A stretch of 32,560 bases of DNA from Bordetella parapertussis. GTDB taxonomy: Bacteria; Acidobacteriota; Terriglobia; Bryobacterales; Bryobacteraceae. Below the pieces are notes generated by a model, which made no database searches, was not told the DNA's origin, and saw only the letters and a program-made list of their open reading frames with translations. The position numbers and the translations under genes are program-made. Below, one piece after another: positions 9,263 to 17,761 of this stretch (position 1 is its first letter; the number at the start of each line of letters is the position of its first letter). The DNA is taken from positions 1-32,560 of the forward strand of contig CALQCC020000043.1 of the NCBI GenBank assembly GCA_943328975.2, read 5' to 3'.

Positions 9263-10204
9263 ATGAAGAAATTCTTCGTAACGATGGTGGCGGTGCTGGC
9301 GTTGGCTGGTTGCAAGAGAACCACCCCTGGCGCCCTAGTGGATCCGGCGCTCAGTACTCTGGTGCCTGCCGACACCACCATGCTGGTCGGTATCCGTGTC
9401 GAGGACCTCCTCAAGACGCCGATCTATAAAAAGTATTTAGCTGACCGTGCGATCGCTCCCTTGGATGAGTTCTCGCAGCAATTCGGGATTGATCCCCGCA
9501 AGGATCTGTGGGAACTGCTGTTCGTCTCCAACGGCAAGGAAAACGTAGTGCTGGGACGTGGCCGGTTCCCCAGCGAACCCGACCAGCGCTTTCCCAGCGA
9601 GCTACAGGGCGCGACCCGTACAAAATATCGCGGCTACACATTGATCGGGAACGATCAGACTTCCGTCATGCTGCTGGGTGGCAGTGTTGCGGGCGCAGGT
9701 GACACTGCGGGCTTGAAGCGTATGATCGATACTCGCGATAAAACTAACGGTCCTCCGGCGATTCTTGCGGAGCGTATGAAAGAAATCCCGGTTACCGCCG
9801 GCGTGTGGTCCGTGTACGCGGGAGCTCCGATTTCTCTACCGCCCAACGCCTCGGCGAACATGGGGAACATGGTGAAGGTACTCAACTCGATCCAGTCCGG
9901 CGCGTTCTATCTCGATCTGAACAACAACATCTCAGGCAAAGCGACCGGTATTGCGGCGACGGATCAAGGCGCGAAAGAGTTGCATGATTCACTGCGGGGA
10001 TTGTTGGGATTGGCTCGGCTGATGGGGGCGAAGGACGACGTGAAGATGCAGCGTTTGTTCGACGGCCTGCGCATCACCTTGGATGCGCGCAACGTGAACC
10101 TTTACGTTGAAGAGCAAGAAGACGCGATCACAACGATACTGGACTTCATGACCGGAGGGGCTTTAGGGCGGGGACGTCCAGCGGTCCCCGCCCTAAAGCG
10201 TTAA
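9263..10204 (+). CDS. Uncharacterised lipoprotein
   Basis: 313 residues; I do not recognise the family with certainty. The start has a clear lipoprotein signal: a charged KK, a hydrophobic core, and lipobox LAGC with Cys17. Lys18 follows, so outer-membrane sorting is possible. The mature part has the segments VPADTTMLVGIRVEDL and FGIDPRKDLWELLFVSNGKE and looks alpha/beta mixed. Similar layouts are common among unnamed acidobacterial proteins (recollection only). It begins one base after the dipeptidase stop, with only a weak AGGGAAA ahead, which indicates translational coupling. The final codons, for GALGRGRPAVPALKR, are encoded by a perfect 15-bp inverted repeat, so the C-terminal tail is shaped by a hairpin and is unlikely to be conserved. 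Confidence 0.85.
   Translation: MKKFFVTMVAVLALAGCKRTTPGALVDPALSTLVPADTTMLVGIRVEDLLKTPIYKKYLADRAIAPLDEFSQQFGIDPRKDLWELLFVSNGKENVVLGRGRFPSEPDQRFPSELQGATRTKYRGYTLIGNDQTSVMLLGGSVAGAGDTAGLKRMIDTRDKTNGPPAILAERMKEIPVTAGVWSVYAGAPISLPPNASANMGNMVKVLNSIQSGAFYLDLNNNISGKATGIAATDQGAKELHDSLRGLLGLARLMGAKDDVKMQRLFDGLRITLDARNVNLYVEEQEDAITTILDFMTGGALGRGRPAVPALKR
10161..10198. terminator. Perfect 15-bp hairpin between convergent genes
   Basis: Arms 10161-10175 (CTTTAGGGCGGGGAC) and 10184-10198 are exact inverse complements with an 8-nt loop. The hairpin lies inside the last codons of the lipoprotein gene and 11 bp from the stop of the convergent GlcG-like gene, so it can serve both directions. There is no strong T tract on either side, so intrinsic termination is inferred from position and stability only. 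Confidence 0.6.
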
Positions 10205-10208
10205 GCGC

Positions 10209-11018
10209 TTATTGCACTACCGGCAGAGTGGCGGGTTGGCCGTCGCTGTTCGGGGTGCAATTCGGATGGCCGAAGCCGCCGGTGCTCTTGCCGTTGCCGC
10301 CGATGTCGAAGATCATGTTGTCCGGGCGATTTGCGTCGCCGGACACACCACCAACGGTGAGCAGGTTATCCAGGTTTAAGTTGTCGCGCACGCGCCATGC
10401 GATGCGGTGATCCGCACAAGATGTGTCGCCGCTGACGCCGACTGCGCCAATGACCTTGCGGCTGGCGCTGTAGAGTCCCAAGCCGCCGCCGAACACGTTC
10501 ACGCCACCGATCTTGGAACCCACCATGGGGTCATTCGGTCGGCCATAGTTGGCGGATGGACCCTGGTAGGCCACTGCGGTGTTCACAGGGTTGCTCTCTT
10601 GCAATCCGAATAGGCTGCCGCCTGGTTGCACGGCCGAGTAAAGATTCGCCGTCGAAAGCGCCAGTTTATCGAGGCTGAACGAGTTCGCGGTATTCGCTTT
10701 CTGCGCCGAGATTACGCGGCTGCCAGGCCACTGGCCGCCACGGTCCGCTCCAGAGTAGGCCACGGCACAGACGACGCCGTCGCGGTCCACAACAGTGCCC
10801 CACATGTCCAAATTCAAGCCCGTGCCCTCATCGGCGACGGCCTTGTCCAAAGCCGATTTCAGCTGGTTGTAGTTCGGTAGTTCGCGGCAGTTGTTGCCCC
10901 CGTTCGGGTCGGCGAGGAAGCCGCGGAGAATGCCCGAGCCCCCGAAGCCTTGGGCCATCGACGCGACCGGCAACGCGGTGGCGCAGAATGCAATTGCAAT
11001 TGCGTTAGAAAATTTCAT
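10209..11018 (-). CDS. Secreted GlcG/HbpS-like (haem-degrading family) protein A
   Basis: 269 residues from ATG 11018, chosen because ACGGAG lies upstream at a workable distance and the protein then begins with a signal peptide (MKFSNAIAIAFCATALPVASMAQ). A longer reading from TTG 11060 puts 14 extra residues before it. The mature region matches GlcG/HbpS (PF03928): WGTVVDRDGVVCAVAYSG, SRVISAQKANTANSF, IGGVNVFGGGLGLY and VIGAVGVSGDTSCADH. Family members bind haem or small ligands; the exact role is unknown. Cysteines in CREL, VVCAV, DTSCAD and HPNC are shared with the neighbouring paralogue and may form disulfides after export. A Gly-rich stretch follows the signal peptide. It is separated from paralogue B by 187 bp with a hairpin, so it probably has its own promoter. 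Confidence 0.87.
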   Translation of the reverse strand: MKFSNAIAIAFCATALPVASMAQGFGGSGILRGFLADPNGGNNCRELPNYNQLKSALDKAVADEGTGLNLDMWGTVVDRDGVVCAVAYSGADRGGQWPGSRVISAQKANTANSFSLDKLALSTANLYSAVQPGGSLFGLQESNPVNTAVAYQGPSANYGRPNDPMVGSKIGGVNVFGGGLGLYSASRKVIGAVGVSGDTSCADHRIAWRVRDNLNLDNLLTVGGVSGDANRPDNMIFDIGGNGKSTGGFGHPNCTPNSDGQPATLPVVQ

Positions 11019-11060
11019 CAGTGAATACTCCGTCATTAGGATAGAACGCAAGTTGTCCAA

Positions 11061-11150
11061 ACACCTGCATTACATGAGCAGTATGCGCGACGATTCAGAC
11101 GCAGGGGAACTGCTTAAGGAAAGAAAAAAGTGAAGGAAAAGTGCAGGTGT
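11061..11150. repeat. 9-bp inverted repeat flanking a purine-rich leader region
   Basis: ACACCTGCA at 11061-11069 and its exact inverse complement TGCAGGTGT at 11142-11150 bracket the region upstream of GlcG-like gene A. Inside, 11117-11140 is almost pure purine on the plus strand (pyrimidine-rich on the coding strand). This could be an operator pair or chance. Confidence 0.3.
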
Positions 11151-11153
11151 GAT

Positions 11154-11191
11154 TCGTTCGGGTGGGCCCATGAGGGCGCCCACCCGAACGA
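11154..11191 (-). terminator. Perfect 14-bp hairpin after GlcG-like gene B
   Basis: Arms 11154-11167 (TCGTTCGGGTGGGC) and 11178-11191 are exact inverse complements with a 10-nt loop. The hairpin lies 15 bp beyond the stop of gene B and upstream of gene A. On the minus strand no T run follows directly, but a pyrimidine-rich tract is present further on. It is probably a terminator separating the two paralogues. Confidence 0.6.
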
Positions 11192-11205
11192 TGACTAGCG
11201 GGGTG

Positions 11206-11973
11206 TTACTGCACTGCGGGCAGCGTGTTGGGCACGCCGTCCTGAGCAACGCTCAAGCAATGCGGATGGCCGAAACCACCTGCGCTCTTGCCCGTGCCGC
11301 CGTTCGGATTGTCCGTTACGTCGAACACCATGTTGTCGGGACGCTGCGGATCGCCCGAGACGCCATTTACGGTCAACACGTTGTCCAGGTTCAGGGTGTC
11401 ACGCACGCGCCAGCCGATGCGGTGATCGGCGCACGATGTGTCGCCACTGACGCCCAGGCCGCCAATTACCTTGCGGCTCGCGTTGTAGAGCCCAAAGCCA
11501 CCGCCGAAGACATTTACGCCTCCGATTGCCTTGCCCACCATGGGATCGGTCTTCGTGCCGAACTTTGCAGCCGGTCCCTTATAGGCAACGCTCACGTCCA
11601 CCGGGTTGCTTTCCTGCAGGCCGTACAAGCTGCCGCCGGGTTGCGTGGGGCTAAATAGGTTTGCCGTGGAGAGTGCCAATCCGTCTAGGCTGAACGAGTT
11701 AGCGGTGTTCGCCTTCTGCGCGGAAATCACGCGGCTACCAGGCCACTGCGCGCCACGATCAAAACCGGAGTACGCAACGGCGCAGACGATTCCGTCACGA
11801 TCGACAATGGTTCCCCACATGTGCAGGTTCAGTCCCGAACCTTCCGCTGCCACGGCCTGATCCAGGGCGGGCTTCAATTTGTCATAGCCGGGAAGATCCT
11901 TGCAATCGGCCCACATCGTGGCCGGCGCGAGCGCGCTCAGCGCCAGTAGCATTGTCTTTGAATAAAACTTCAT
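11206..11973 (-). CDS. Secreted GlcG/HbpS-like (haem-degrading family) protein B
   Basis: 255 residues. Start ATG 11973 is preceded by a strong AAGGAGAG. The signal peptide is MKFYSKTMLLALSALAPATMWA. The mature domain closely follows paralogue A: WGTIVDRDGIVCAVAYSG, the identical SRVISAQKANTANSFSLD, IGGVNVFGGGFGLY and VSGDTSCADHRIGWRVRD, with the same cysteine positions. The family is GlcG/HbpS (PF03928), linked in other bacteria to haem binding or glycolate-locus functions. Neither glycolate oxidase nor haem-sensing two-component genes are nearby, so no role can be assigned. It differs from A in lacking the Gly-rich spacer after the signal peptide and in its C-terminal loop. The pair is best explained by tandem duplication. 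Confidence 0.88.
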   Translation of the reverse strand: MKFYSKTMLLALSALAPATMWADCKDLPGYDKLKPALDQAVAAEGSGLNLHMWGTIVDRDGIVCAVAYSGFDRGAQWPGSRVISAQKANTANSFSLDGLALSTANLFSPTQPGGSLYGLQESNPVDVSVAYKGPAAKFGTKTDPMVGKAIGGVNVFGGGFGLYNASRKVIGGLGVSGDTSCADHRIGWRVRDTLNLDNVLTVNGVSGDPQRPDNMVFDVTDNPNGGTGKSAGGFGHPHCLSVAQDGVPNTLPAVQ

Positions 11974-12006
11974 AATTCTCTCCTTGAATTTTGTTGCGAT
12001 TCCTCT

Positions 12007-12014
12007 AGTATAGT
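12007..12014. promoter_or_regulatory. Overlapping opposite -10 boxes
   Basis: The eight bases AGTATAGT contain TATAGT on the plus strand (12009-12014, 13 nt before ATG 12028) and TATACT on the minus strand (12012-12007, upstream of GlcG-like gene B). The two boxes share four base pairs. A weak plus-strand -35 candidate, TTGAAT at 11984-11989, has a 19-bp spacer. Simultaneous use by two polymerases would be impossible. Confidence 0.4.
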
Positions 12015-12027
12015 GGGCAGGTTCTCT

Positions 12028-12618
12028 ATGCGTCTGGCAATCGTTATCGTACTCACGTGTGGGTTTTCATCTGCGCTGGACCTGCGCTATTGGATCGAAC
12101 CCTGCACCCGTCCCGAGACGCGCTGCATGGCGCAGGATCCGCAGATGGCGCAGTGGGCACTCGAAGATTGGCAGCGATCCGCCGAAGGAAAGTTGCACCT
12201 GGAGAAGACTACGGATATCCGGCGCGCGAATATTCGTGTGCGTTGGGCCTCGCAAAACGAAGGTCTGTATGGCGAAGCTCGACCGTTTATCGAAGACGGA
12301 ATCCGCGGAGCTGAAGTCTACGTGTTGCCTGACCTGAGTGCCATGGGTCGCGATATTTCCGCCGCGACACGAACGGATGCATTGCTGCGCGATGCGATCG
12401 TCTATCTAACGTGCCTGCACGAAACGGGACACGCGTTGGGGTTGGCGCATACGGACGCGTTCCCGGATATCATGTACACCTTCACAGCGGGTGGCAACAT
12501 CCCGGAATACTTCGGGCGTTTCCGCCGACGGTTGATGACGCGAGAGGACATCGCAAAAACGTCCGCAATCTCGCCGCAGGATCACGACAGATTGCTGGCT
12601 GTGTTGGTGCGCCAGTAA
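12028..12618 (+). CDS. Small exported matrixin-like zinc metalloprotease
   Basis: 196 residues from ATG 12028; an in-frame GTG at 12013 would add five residues before the signal peptide (MRLAIVIVLTCGFSSA) and lies in the presumed -10 box, so I rejected it. Residues 131-141 are HETGHALGLAH, the HExxHxxGxxH zinc motif with Glu132 as catalytic base. Met149 in PDIMYTF is in the right place for the Met-turn, which points to the metzincin clan, M10/matrixin-like. The N-terminal phrase YWIEPCTRPETRC carries two cysteines that could pair. The protein is little more than the catalytic domain, with no visible propeptide or binding domain. Substrate unknown; the overall context is export of proteases. 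Confidence 0.85.
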   Translation: MRLAIVIVLTCGFSSALDLRYWIEPCTRPETRCMAQDPQMAQWALEDWQRSAEGKLHLEKTTDIRRANIRVRWASQNEGLYGEARPFIEDGIRGAEVYVLPDLSAMGRDISAATRTDALLRDAIVYLTCLHETGHALGLAHTDAFPDIMYTFTAGGNIPEYFGRFRRRLMTREDIAKTSAISPQDHDRLLAVLVRQ

Positions 12619-12622
12619 TTGA

Positions 12623-12672
12623 GGTTCTGTGCGAGTAATTCCTGACACAGAGCCGCGACGGTCAGGGAGCGG
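12623..12672 (-). repeat. Intergenic palindromic repeat, copy 2 (partial)
   Basis: GGTTCTGTG (12623-12631) can pair with CACAGAGCC (12646-12654), with one G-U. The adjoining bases to 12672 end in GGGAGCGG. Read on the minus strand, 12672-12646 agrees with 20345-20371 at 23 of 27 positions by hand alignment. The second outer arm is missing. It fills most of the 69-bp gap between the metalloprotease and ferredoxin genes. Confidence 0.65.
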
Positions 12673-12687
12673 ATAGACCGAACAATC

Positions 12688-13089
12688 CTAGTGCTTCGGC
12701 ACCGGAATCGCGTCGCCCAGGTTCATCGATCCGCCGCCTTCACTGACATAGTTGCGGTTCCACGCCGGCAATTTCACAGTGACGTCGCCCTTCACAACTG
12801 CCATGCAGGCAAGCCGCGAATGGATCGTTAGATCCGCTGCTGTGTCCAGCCGGTCCATTTCATCGTCGTCTGCTTCGGAAAGGTTCGCTTCGCCGGCCGT
12901 TACGATGACGTGGCACGTGGTGCACGCACACTTGCCGCCGCATGCGTGTTCCACCGGGATTTTGAAATGCATGGCGACATCGAGCAGCGATTCCGGTTTC
13001 CCATGCTCGTCGTAGGGCAGCTTTCCGGATTCAAACTCAACAGTCTTGTCGCCTTCTTCTCCGAAATTCGTGAATGTAACCTTTGGCAC
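12688..13089 (-). CDS. ISC-type [2Fe-2S] ferredoxin
   Basis: 133 residues from GTG 13089, reading MPKVTF, which aligns with the start of Isc ferredoxins. TACAAT lies exactly 6 nt upstream on the minus strand. ATG 13131 is an alternative that adds 14 residues and would overlap the argS start. The cluster motif HACGGKCACTTC has the C-x5-C-x2-C spacing plus the extra inner cysteine of the ISC/adrenodoxin group, and the fourth ligand is in SRLACMAV. The acidic stretch SEADDDEMDRLD before it is also typical. It carries one electron for Fe-S cluster assembly or P450/hydroxylase partners. No isc or suf genes are visible nearby. The tail beyond the domain (PAWNRNYVSEGGGSMN) is about 25 residues long. 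Confidence 0.92.
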   Translation of the reverse strand: MPKVTFTNFGEEGDKTVEFESGKLPYDEHGKPESLLDVAMHFKIPVEHACGGKCACTTCHVIVTAGEANLSEADDDEMDRLDTAADLTIHSRLACMAVVKGDVTVKLPAWNRNYVSEGGGSMNLGDAIPVPKH

Positions 13090-13095
13090 CCCTTC

Positions 13096-13112
13096 ATTGT
13101 AGCTGGCATACT
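13096..13112. promoter_or_regulatory. Back-to-back -10 boxes of ferredoxin and argS
   Basis: Minus-strand TACAAT (13101-13096) is 6 nt before GTG 13089. Plus-strand CATACT (13107-13112), preceded by TGG, is 10 nt before ATG 13123. Neither gene has a convincing Shine-Dalgarno. The boxes are five base pairs apart, facing outward, so polymerase binding should be competitive. Confidence 0.4.
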
Positions 13113-13122
13113 GAAAGATTCC

Positions 13123-15069
13123 ATGTTTCATCTACTTGAGAAGCGAATTGCCGATGCTTTTGCCGCCCACGTTCCGGGCACGGTGCAGACGGAGCAACCG
13201 AAACAGACCTCATTCGGAGAGATTGCGGTTCCAGCTGCGTTCCAGTTGGCGCGGACGCTGAAGAAGCCGCCCAAGGTGATCGCGGCGGAGTTAGCCGAAG
13301 CAGTGGGCAAGATCGACGGCGTCGCGTCGATGGAGATCGCGGGCAACGGCTATATCAACGTCCGTCTGGATCGCGGCGCGTACGGCGTTGCTGCGCTCAA
13401 GCGTGAGTCCATCGTTGGTAGTGGCACGGCGGAAAAGACGATCGTCGAGCATACCAACATCAATCCGAACAAAGCCGCGCACATCGGACACCTTCGTAAT
13501 GCGGTCTTGGGCGATACGTTCGTGCGCATGTTGCGCGCCACGGGCCAACAGGTGGAGGCGCAGAACTATATCGATAACACCGGCGTCCAAGTTGCCGACG
13601 TTGTGGTGGGGTTCGAGCATTTGGAAAAGAAGACTGCCGCCGACGTTCGCGCGTTGCTCGCAGATCCTGCTGTACGCTTCGACTACCTGTGTTGGGACCT
13701 CTACGCTCGTATGTCGCAATACTACGCCGAACATCCCGAAGCGATCGAGTGGCGCAAGGACACGCTGCACAAGATCGAACACGCAGAAGGCGAGACAGCC
13801 GCGCTGGCCCACACCGTCGCTGATGCGATCGTACGCGCGCATTTGAAGACGATGTATCGGTTGAATATCGAGTACGACGTGCTGCCGCGCGAAAGCGAAA
13901 TTCTCCACCTACAGTTTTGGGCGACCGCGTTCGAGCAGTTGAAGGAACGCAAGGCGATCTACCTCGAAACCGAAGGCAAGAACAAGGGCTGCTGGGTAAT
14001 GCCGGGGTCCGCGTTCCGAGAGGCGGCATCGAACGAAGACGGCGACGACGATGCCGGCAAGGTCATCGTACGTTCCAACGGCACGGTCACCTACGTCGGC
14101 AAGGACATCGCCTACCAGTTGTGGAAGTTCGGCCTGCTAGGCAAGGACTTCTTCTATCACTTGTGGCACACCTACCCGGATGGCCACAAAGTGTGGGCCT
14201 CCACGACCGAACCTCAGGCGGGCGCTCCCAAGTTCGGCGGCGGCACACGCGTTTACAACGTCATTGATTCACGGCAGTCTTACTTGCAGGACGTCGTGGT
14301 CGCGGGGTTGAAGGCACTCGGTTACACGCAGCAGGCCGAGGCGAGCATTCACTTCTCCTACGAAATGGTCGCGCTGTCACCGCGCACTTGCGTCGAGATG
14401 GGCGTCGAACTATCGGACGAAGACAAGAAGCGTCCTTATGTCGAAGTCTCCGGCCGCAAAGGCCTAGGCGTGAAGGCGGACGATCTTATAGACAAATTGA
14501 TCGACAAGGCGCTGGACGAAGTAGGTTCGCGCAATGCCGAGCAGGCCGAAGCGTCGCGGCTGAAGGTCGCTACGCAGATCGCGGTGGGTGCGCTGCGCTA
14601 CTTCATGTTGAAGTACACGCGCAATTCGGTCATCGCATTCGATTTCGGTGAAGCGTTGGCCTTCACGGGCGAGACCGGCGTTTACGTCCAATACGCGACG
14701 ATCCGCACGCGTAAGATCCTACGCAAATTTCTGGACAGCGGGCAAGCGATGCCGGATTTCGCGGCAGTGCTCACGGCCGAAGTCATGGGCCGACAACTCG
14801 CGGACGAAAACTGCTGGCAGTGTCTTCTCGATGCCTCGAAAATGGAGGCCGCCATCGAACGCGCGGTCGCCAGCGGCGAGCCCTCGCATGTAGCGCGCTA
14901 CGCCTTCCAGCTCGCCCAGTCCTTCAGCGGTTTTTACGACAAATTTCAAGTAGTGACGGAGCCCGACGCCGAAAAACGCGCGTTTCTGCTGTGGCTCACC
15001 ACTTACTTCAGCGAACAGCTCGAACGGACCCTGGGCGTGCTCGGCATCGAAGTACCCGAGTACATGTAA
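13123..15069 (+). CDS. argS: Arginyl-tRNA synthetase
   Basis: 648 residues from ATG 13123, which reads [13 protein letters not shown]; upstream in-frame starts run antisense through the ferredoxin gene and are rejected. Class I synthetase that charges tRNA-Arg. The HIGH signature is present as HIGH at residues 120-123 within [18 protein letters not shown]. The KMSKS position is represented by [15 protein letters not shown], a common ArgRS variant. The N-terminal additional domain (about 1-95) and the C-terminal DALR anticodon-binding domain, with [20 protein letters not shown], are complete. No Shine-Dalgarno; a CATACT box sits 10 nt upstream. The acnA gene starts 13 bp after its stop and could be co-transcribed, though acnA has its own -10-like box. 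Confidence 0.97.
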   Translation: MFHLLEKRIADAFAAHVPGTVQTEQPKQTSFGEIAVPAAFQLARTLKKPPKVIAAELAEAVGKIDGVASMEIAGNGYINVRLDRGAYGVAALKRESIVGSGTAEKTIVEHTNINPNKAAHIGHLRNAVLGDTFVRMLRATGQQVEAQNYIDNTGVQVADVVVGFEHLEKKTAADVRALLADPAVRFDYLCWDLYARMSQYYAEHPEAIEWRKDTLHKIEHAEGETAALAHTVADAIVRAHLKTMYRLNIEYDVLPRESEILHLQFWATAFEQLKERKAIYLETEGKNKGCWVMPGSAFREAASNEDGDDDAGKVIVRSNGTVTYVGKDIAYQLWKFGLLGKDFFYHLWHTYPDGHKVWASTTEPQAGAPKFGGGTRVYNVIDSRQSYLQDVVVAGLKALGYTQQAEASIHFSYEMVALSPRTCVEMGVELSDEDKKRPYVEVSGRKGLGVKADDLIDKLIDKALDEVGSRNAEQAEASRLKVATQIAVGALRYFMLKYTRNSVIAFDFGEALAFTGETGVYVQYATIRTRKILRKFLDSGQAMPDFAAVLTAEVMGRQLADENCWQCLLDASKMEAAIERAVASGEPSHVARYAFQLAQSFSGFYDKFQVVTEPDAEKRAFLLWLTTYFSEQLERTLGVLGIEVPEYM

Positions 15070-15072
15070 AAT
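15067..15072 (+). promoter_or_regulatory. -10-like box before acnA
   Basis: TAAAAT spans the argS stop codon and ends 10 nt before ATG 15083. The leader is A/T-rich with no Shine-Dalgarno. This suggests that acnA has its own near-leaderless transcript as well as possible read-through from argS. No -35 was recognised. Confidence 0.35.
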
Positions 15073-15082
15073 AAAAATATCC

Positions 15083-17716
15083 ATGACAAGTCAGAATTCC
15101 TTCGGAGCTGCGGGCGAACTGCGCGCGGGCGGCCGTTCTTACAAGATTTTCCGTCTCTCCGCCCTTGAGAAATCGGGCGTAAATTTGGCGCGGATTCCGT
15201 TTTCCATCAAGATTCTTTTGGAGAACCTACTGCGCTCTGAAGACGGCACCACGGTAAAGAAGAGCGACATCGAATACGTCGCCAAGTGGGACCCTTCCTC
15301 CCCCGCTCAGGAAATCAATTTCCGCCCCGCCCGCGTCCTGCTGCAGGATTTCACGGGCGTTCCGTGCGTGGTCGATCTCGCTGCTATGCGTGACGCCCTC
15401 GCGAAGATGGGTGCCGACCCGAAGAAGGCCAACCCTCTCATCCCTGTGGATCTTGTCATCGATCACTCCGTGCAAGTAGATCACTTCGGCACCAAAGACG
15501 CGTTCGCTCAGAACGCGTTGATCGAGTTCCAGCGTAACCAGGAGCGCTATTCGTTCCTTCGCTGGGGCCAGTCCGCGTTCCAGGATTTCCGCGCCGTTCC
15601 GCCCGATACCGGCATCGTACACCAGGTCAATCTCGAATACCTCGCACCAGTCGTGTTCGTCGACAAAGAAGGCACAGCCTATCCCGACACCGTCGTCGGC
15701 ACCGATTCGCACACCACCATGATCAACGGCCTGGGCGTCGTTGGTTGGGGCGTGGGAGGTATCGAAGCGGAAGCTTGCATGTTGGGCCAGCCCGCGACCA
15801 TGCTGTTGCCGCAAGTGGTCGGCTTCAAGCTCGTCGGCAAGTTGCCGGAAGGCACCACCGCCACCGACCTTGTCCTCACCGTCACGCAGATGTTGCGCAA
15901 GAAGGGCGTCGTCGGCAAGTTCGTCGAATTCTACGGCGAAGGCCTGGCAGCATTGAGCCTCGCCGATCGCGCGACCATTGCGAACATGGCTCCTGAGTAC
16001 GGCGCCACCATCGGCGTGTTCCCGATTGACGAAGCCACGCTCGACTATCTGCGTCTCAGCAACCGCCCGCCGGAACTGATCGAACTGGTGGAAGCCTACG
16101 CGCGCGAGCAGGGCCTGTTCCGTATCGACGGCGCACCGGAGCCTGTCTACACCGACACGTTGTCGCTCGACCTCAGCACCGTAGTTCCTTCACTGGCCGG
16201 TCCGAAGCGCCCGCAGGATCGCATCAATCTGCCGGACGTGAAGAAGAACTTCCTCGAATTCTTGAACGCTGCTCCGAAGAAATCGGGCGAAGTTTCGGAC
16301 GGAAGCGTTGTCATTGCCGCCATCACCAGCTGCACGAACACCTCGAATCCTTCGGTGATGATTGCGGCCGGTCTAGTTGCGAAAAAAGCCGTTGCCCGTG
16401 GATTGAAAGTGAAGCCGTGGGTGAAACCCAGCCTCGCTCCTGGTTCCAAGGTGGTGATGGACTACCTGACAGACGCGGGCGTTGTACCAGCTCTGGATGC
16501 GCTCAAGTTCAACCTCGTCGGCTACGGTTGCACAACGTGCATCGGGAACAGTGGCCCGCTGCCTGAAGAAGTCGCTGCCGAAGTGACGGGCGCAAAACTG
16601 ACCGTTGCCTCTGTGCTCTCCGGGAACCGCAACTTCGAAGGCCGCGTGAACCCGTTGGTGAAGGCGAACTATCTCGCTTCGCCGCCTTTGGTTGTTGCTT
16701 ACGCTCTGGCCGGTCGTGTGGATCTCGATCTCGCGACTGAAGCCATCGGGCAGGGAACGAATGGCCAGGATGTCTTCCTCCGCGACATCTGGCCGACCAC
16801 ACAAGAAGTCCAAGACGCGGTGAAGAAGTCCGTCCGCAAAGAGATGTTCGCCAAGCAGTACGGCGAAGTATTCAAGGGCGACGCGATGTGGGCGGCCATC
16901 AAGGTTCCCGCAGGCGACCGTTATGCGTGGGACGAAGCATCCACCTACATCAAGCGAGCCCCCTACTTCGATGCGATGGTCGATCCGGCCACGCACGTGA
17001 AGGATTTCGCGGGTGTCCGCACGCTCGCCGTGCTGGGCGATTCCGTTACCACCGATCACATCTCTCCCGCCGGTAACATCGCGAAGGACAGCCCCGCCGC
17101 CACCTACCTGATGTCGCTGGGTGTGAAGCCCAACGACTTCAACTCCTACGGAGCGCGCCGCGGCAACCACGAAGTGATGACGCGCGGAACGCTGGCGAAC
17201 ATTCGCCTGCGCAACCTGATGGCTCCCGGTACCGAAGGCGGCTGGACCAAACACGTCCCCTCCGGCGACCAGACCACCATCTATGACGCCTCGGTGCGCT
17301 ACCAGAACGACGGCGTGCCGCTGCTGATCATCGCAGGCAAGGAGTACGGCACCGGCTCCTCGCGCGACTGGGCCGCCAAGGGCGTGCTCCTGCTCGGCGT
17401 GAAGGTCGTCATCGCGGAAAGTTTCGAGCGTATCCACCGGTCGAACCTGGTCGGTATGGGCGTGCTCCCGCTGCAATTCATCGAAGGTCAGACCCGCGAA
17501 TCGCTCGGCTTGACCGGCTTTGAAACGTACACCTTCGAAGGCGTCAAATCCGCAGTCGATTCCAGCGGCAAGACCCGCGTCAAGGTCACGGCCACGCTAG
17601 ACGGCCAGACCAAGGCGTTCGAAGTCCTCGCCCGTGTGGATACGCCGGTGGAAGCCGATTACTACCGCAATGGCGGCATCCTGCCGTTCGTGTTGAAGCA
17701 ACTAGCGCGGTCGTAG
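15083..17716 (+). CDS. acnA: Aconitate hydratase AcnA
   Basis: 877 residues, within the range of the AcnA/IRP1 group. It interconverts citrate and isocitrate in the TCA cycle through a [4Fe-4S] cluster. Cluster ligands are Cys417 in SCTNTSNPS, and Cys483 and Cys486 in [12 protein letters not shown]. Substrate-binding stretches [24 protein letters not shown] and the swivelling-domain motif [13 protein letters not shown] are intact. The N-terminus ([12 protein letters not shown]) is typical of AcnA rather than AcnB. It lies 13 bp downstream of argS with no Shine-Dalgarno but a TAAAAT box 10 nt upstream. AcnA proteins can act as RNA-binding regulators when the cluster is lost; nothing here shows whether this one does. 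Confidence 0.98.
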   Translation: MTSQNSFGAAGELRAGGRSYKIFRLSALEKSGVNLARIPFSIKILLENLLRSEDGTTVKKSDIEYVAKWDPSSPAQEINFRPARVLLQDFTGVPCVVDLAAMRDALAKMGADPKKANPLIPVDLVIDHSVQVDHFGTKDAFAQNALIEFQRNQERYSFLRWGQSAFQDFRAVPPDTGIVHQVNLEYLAPVVFVDKEGTAYPDTVVGTDSHTTMINGLGVVGWGVGGIEAEACMLGQPATMLLPQVVGFKLVGKLPEGTTATDLVLTVTQMLRKKGVVGKFVEFYGEGLAALSLADRATIANMAPEYGATIGVFPIDEATLDYLRLSNRPPELIELVEAYAREQGLFRIDGAPEPVYTDTLSLDLSTVVPSLAGPKRPQDRINLPDVKKNFLEFLNAAPKKSGEVSDGSVVIAAITSCTNTSNPSVMIAAGLVAKKAVARGLKVKPWVKPSLAPGSKVVMDYLTDAGVVPALDALKFNLVGYGCTTCIGNSGPLPEEVAAEVTGAKLTVASVLSGNRNFEGRVNPLVKANYLASPPLVVAYALAGRVDLDLATEAIGQGTNGQDVFLRDIWPTTQEVQDAVKKSVRKEMFAKQYGEVFKGDAMWAAIKVPAGDRYAWDEASTYIKRAPYFDAMVDPATHVKDFAGVRTLAVLGDSVTTDHISPAGNIAKDSPAATYLMSLGVKPNDFNSYGARRGNHEVMTRGTLANIRLRNLMAPGTEGGWTKHVPSGDQTTIYDASVRYQNDGVPLLIIAGKEYGTGSSRDWAAKGVLLLGVKVVIAESFERIHRSNLVGMGVLPLQFIEGQTRESLGLTGFETYTFEGVKSAVDSSGKTRVKVTATLDGQTKAFEVLARVDTPVEADYYRNGGILPFVLKQLARS

Positions 17717-17761
17717 ACGAATCCGCATTCGTCCAAACGTGGGGGTGGTTCTACCGCCCCC
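17716..17761. terminator. Two hairpins between convergent acnA and kinase-like gene
   Basis: GACGAAT (17716-17722) pairs with ATTCGTC (17727-17733) around a 4-nt loop, directly at the acnA stop. GGGGGTGG (17741-17748) pairs with CCGCCCCC (17754-17761) with one G-T, overlapping the last codons of the minus gene. No T tract follows either. Together they probably end both transcripts. Confidence 0.5.

Noticed and set aside
12013-12027. GTG start for the small metalloprotease
   Set aside because: The GTG lies in the presumed -10 box and would put extra residues before a clean signal peptide.
12910-13122. N-terminal extension of argS from an upstream start
   Set aside because: It would run antisense through the conserved ferredoxin coding region and adds 71 residues unlike any ArgRS.
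16373-17476. 367-codon minus-strand frame inside acnA
   Set aside because: Fully antisense to conserved aconitase sequence; no motif or start signal.
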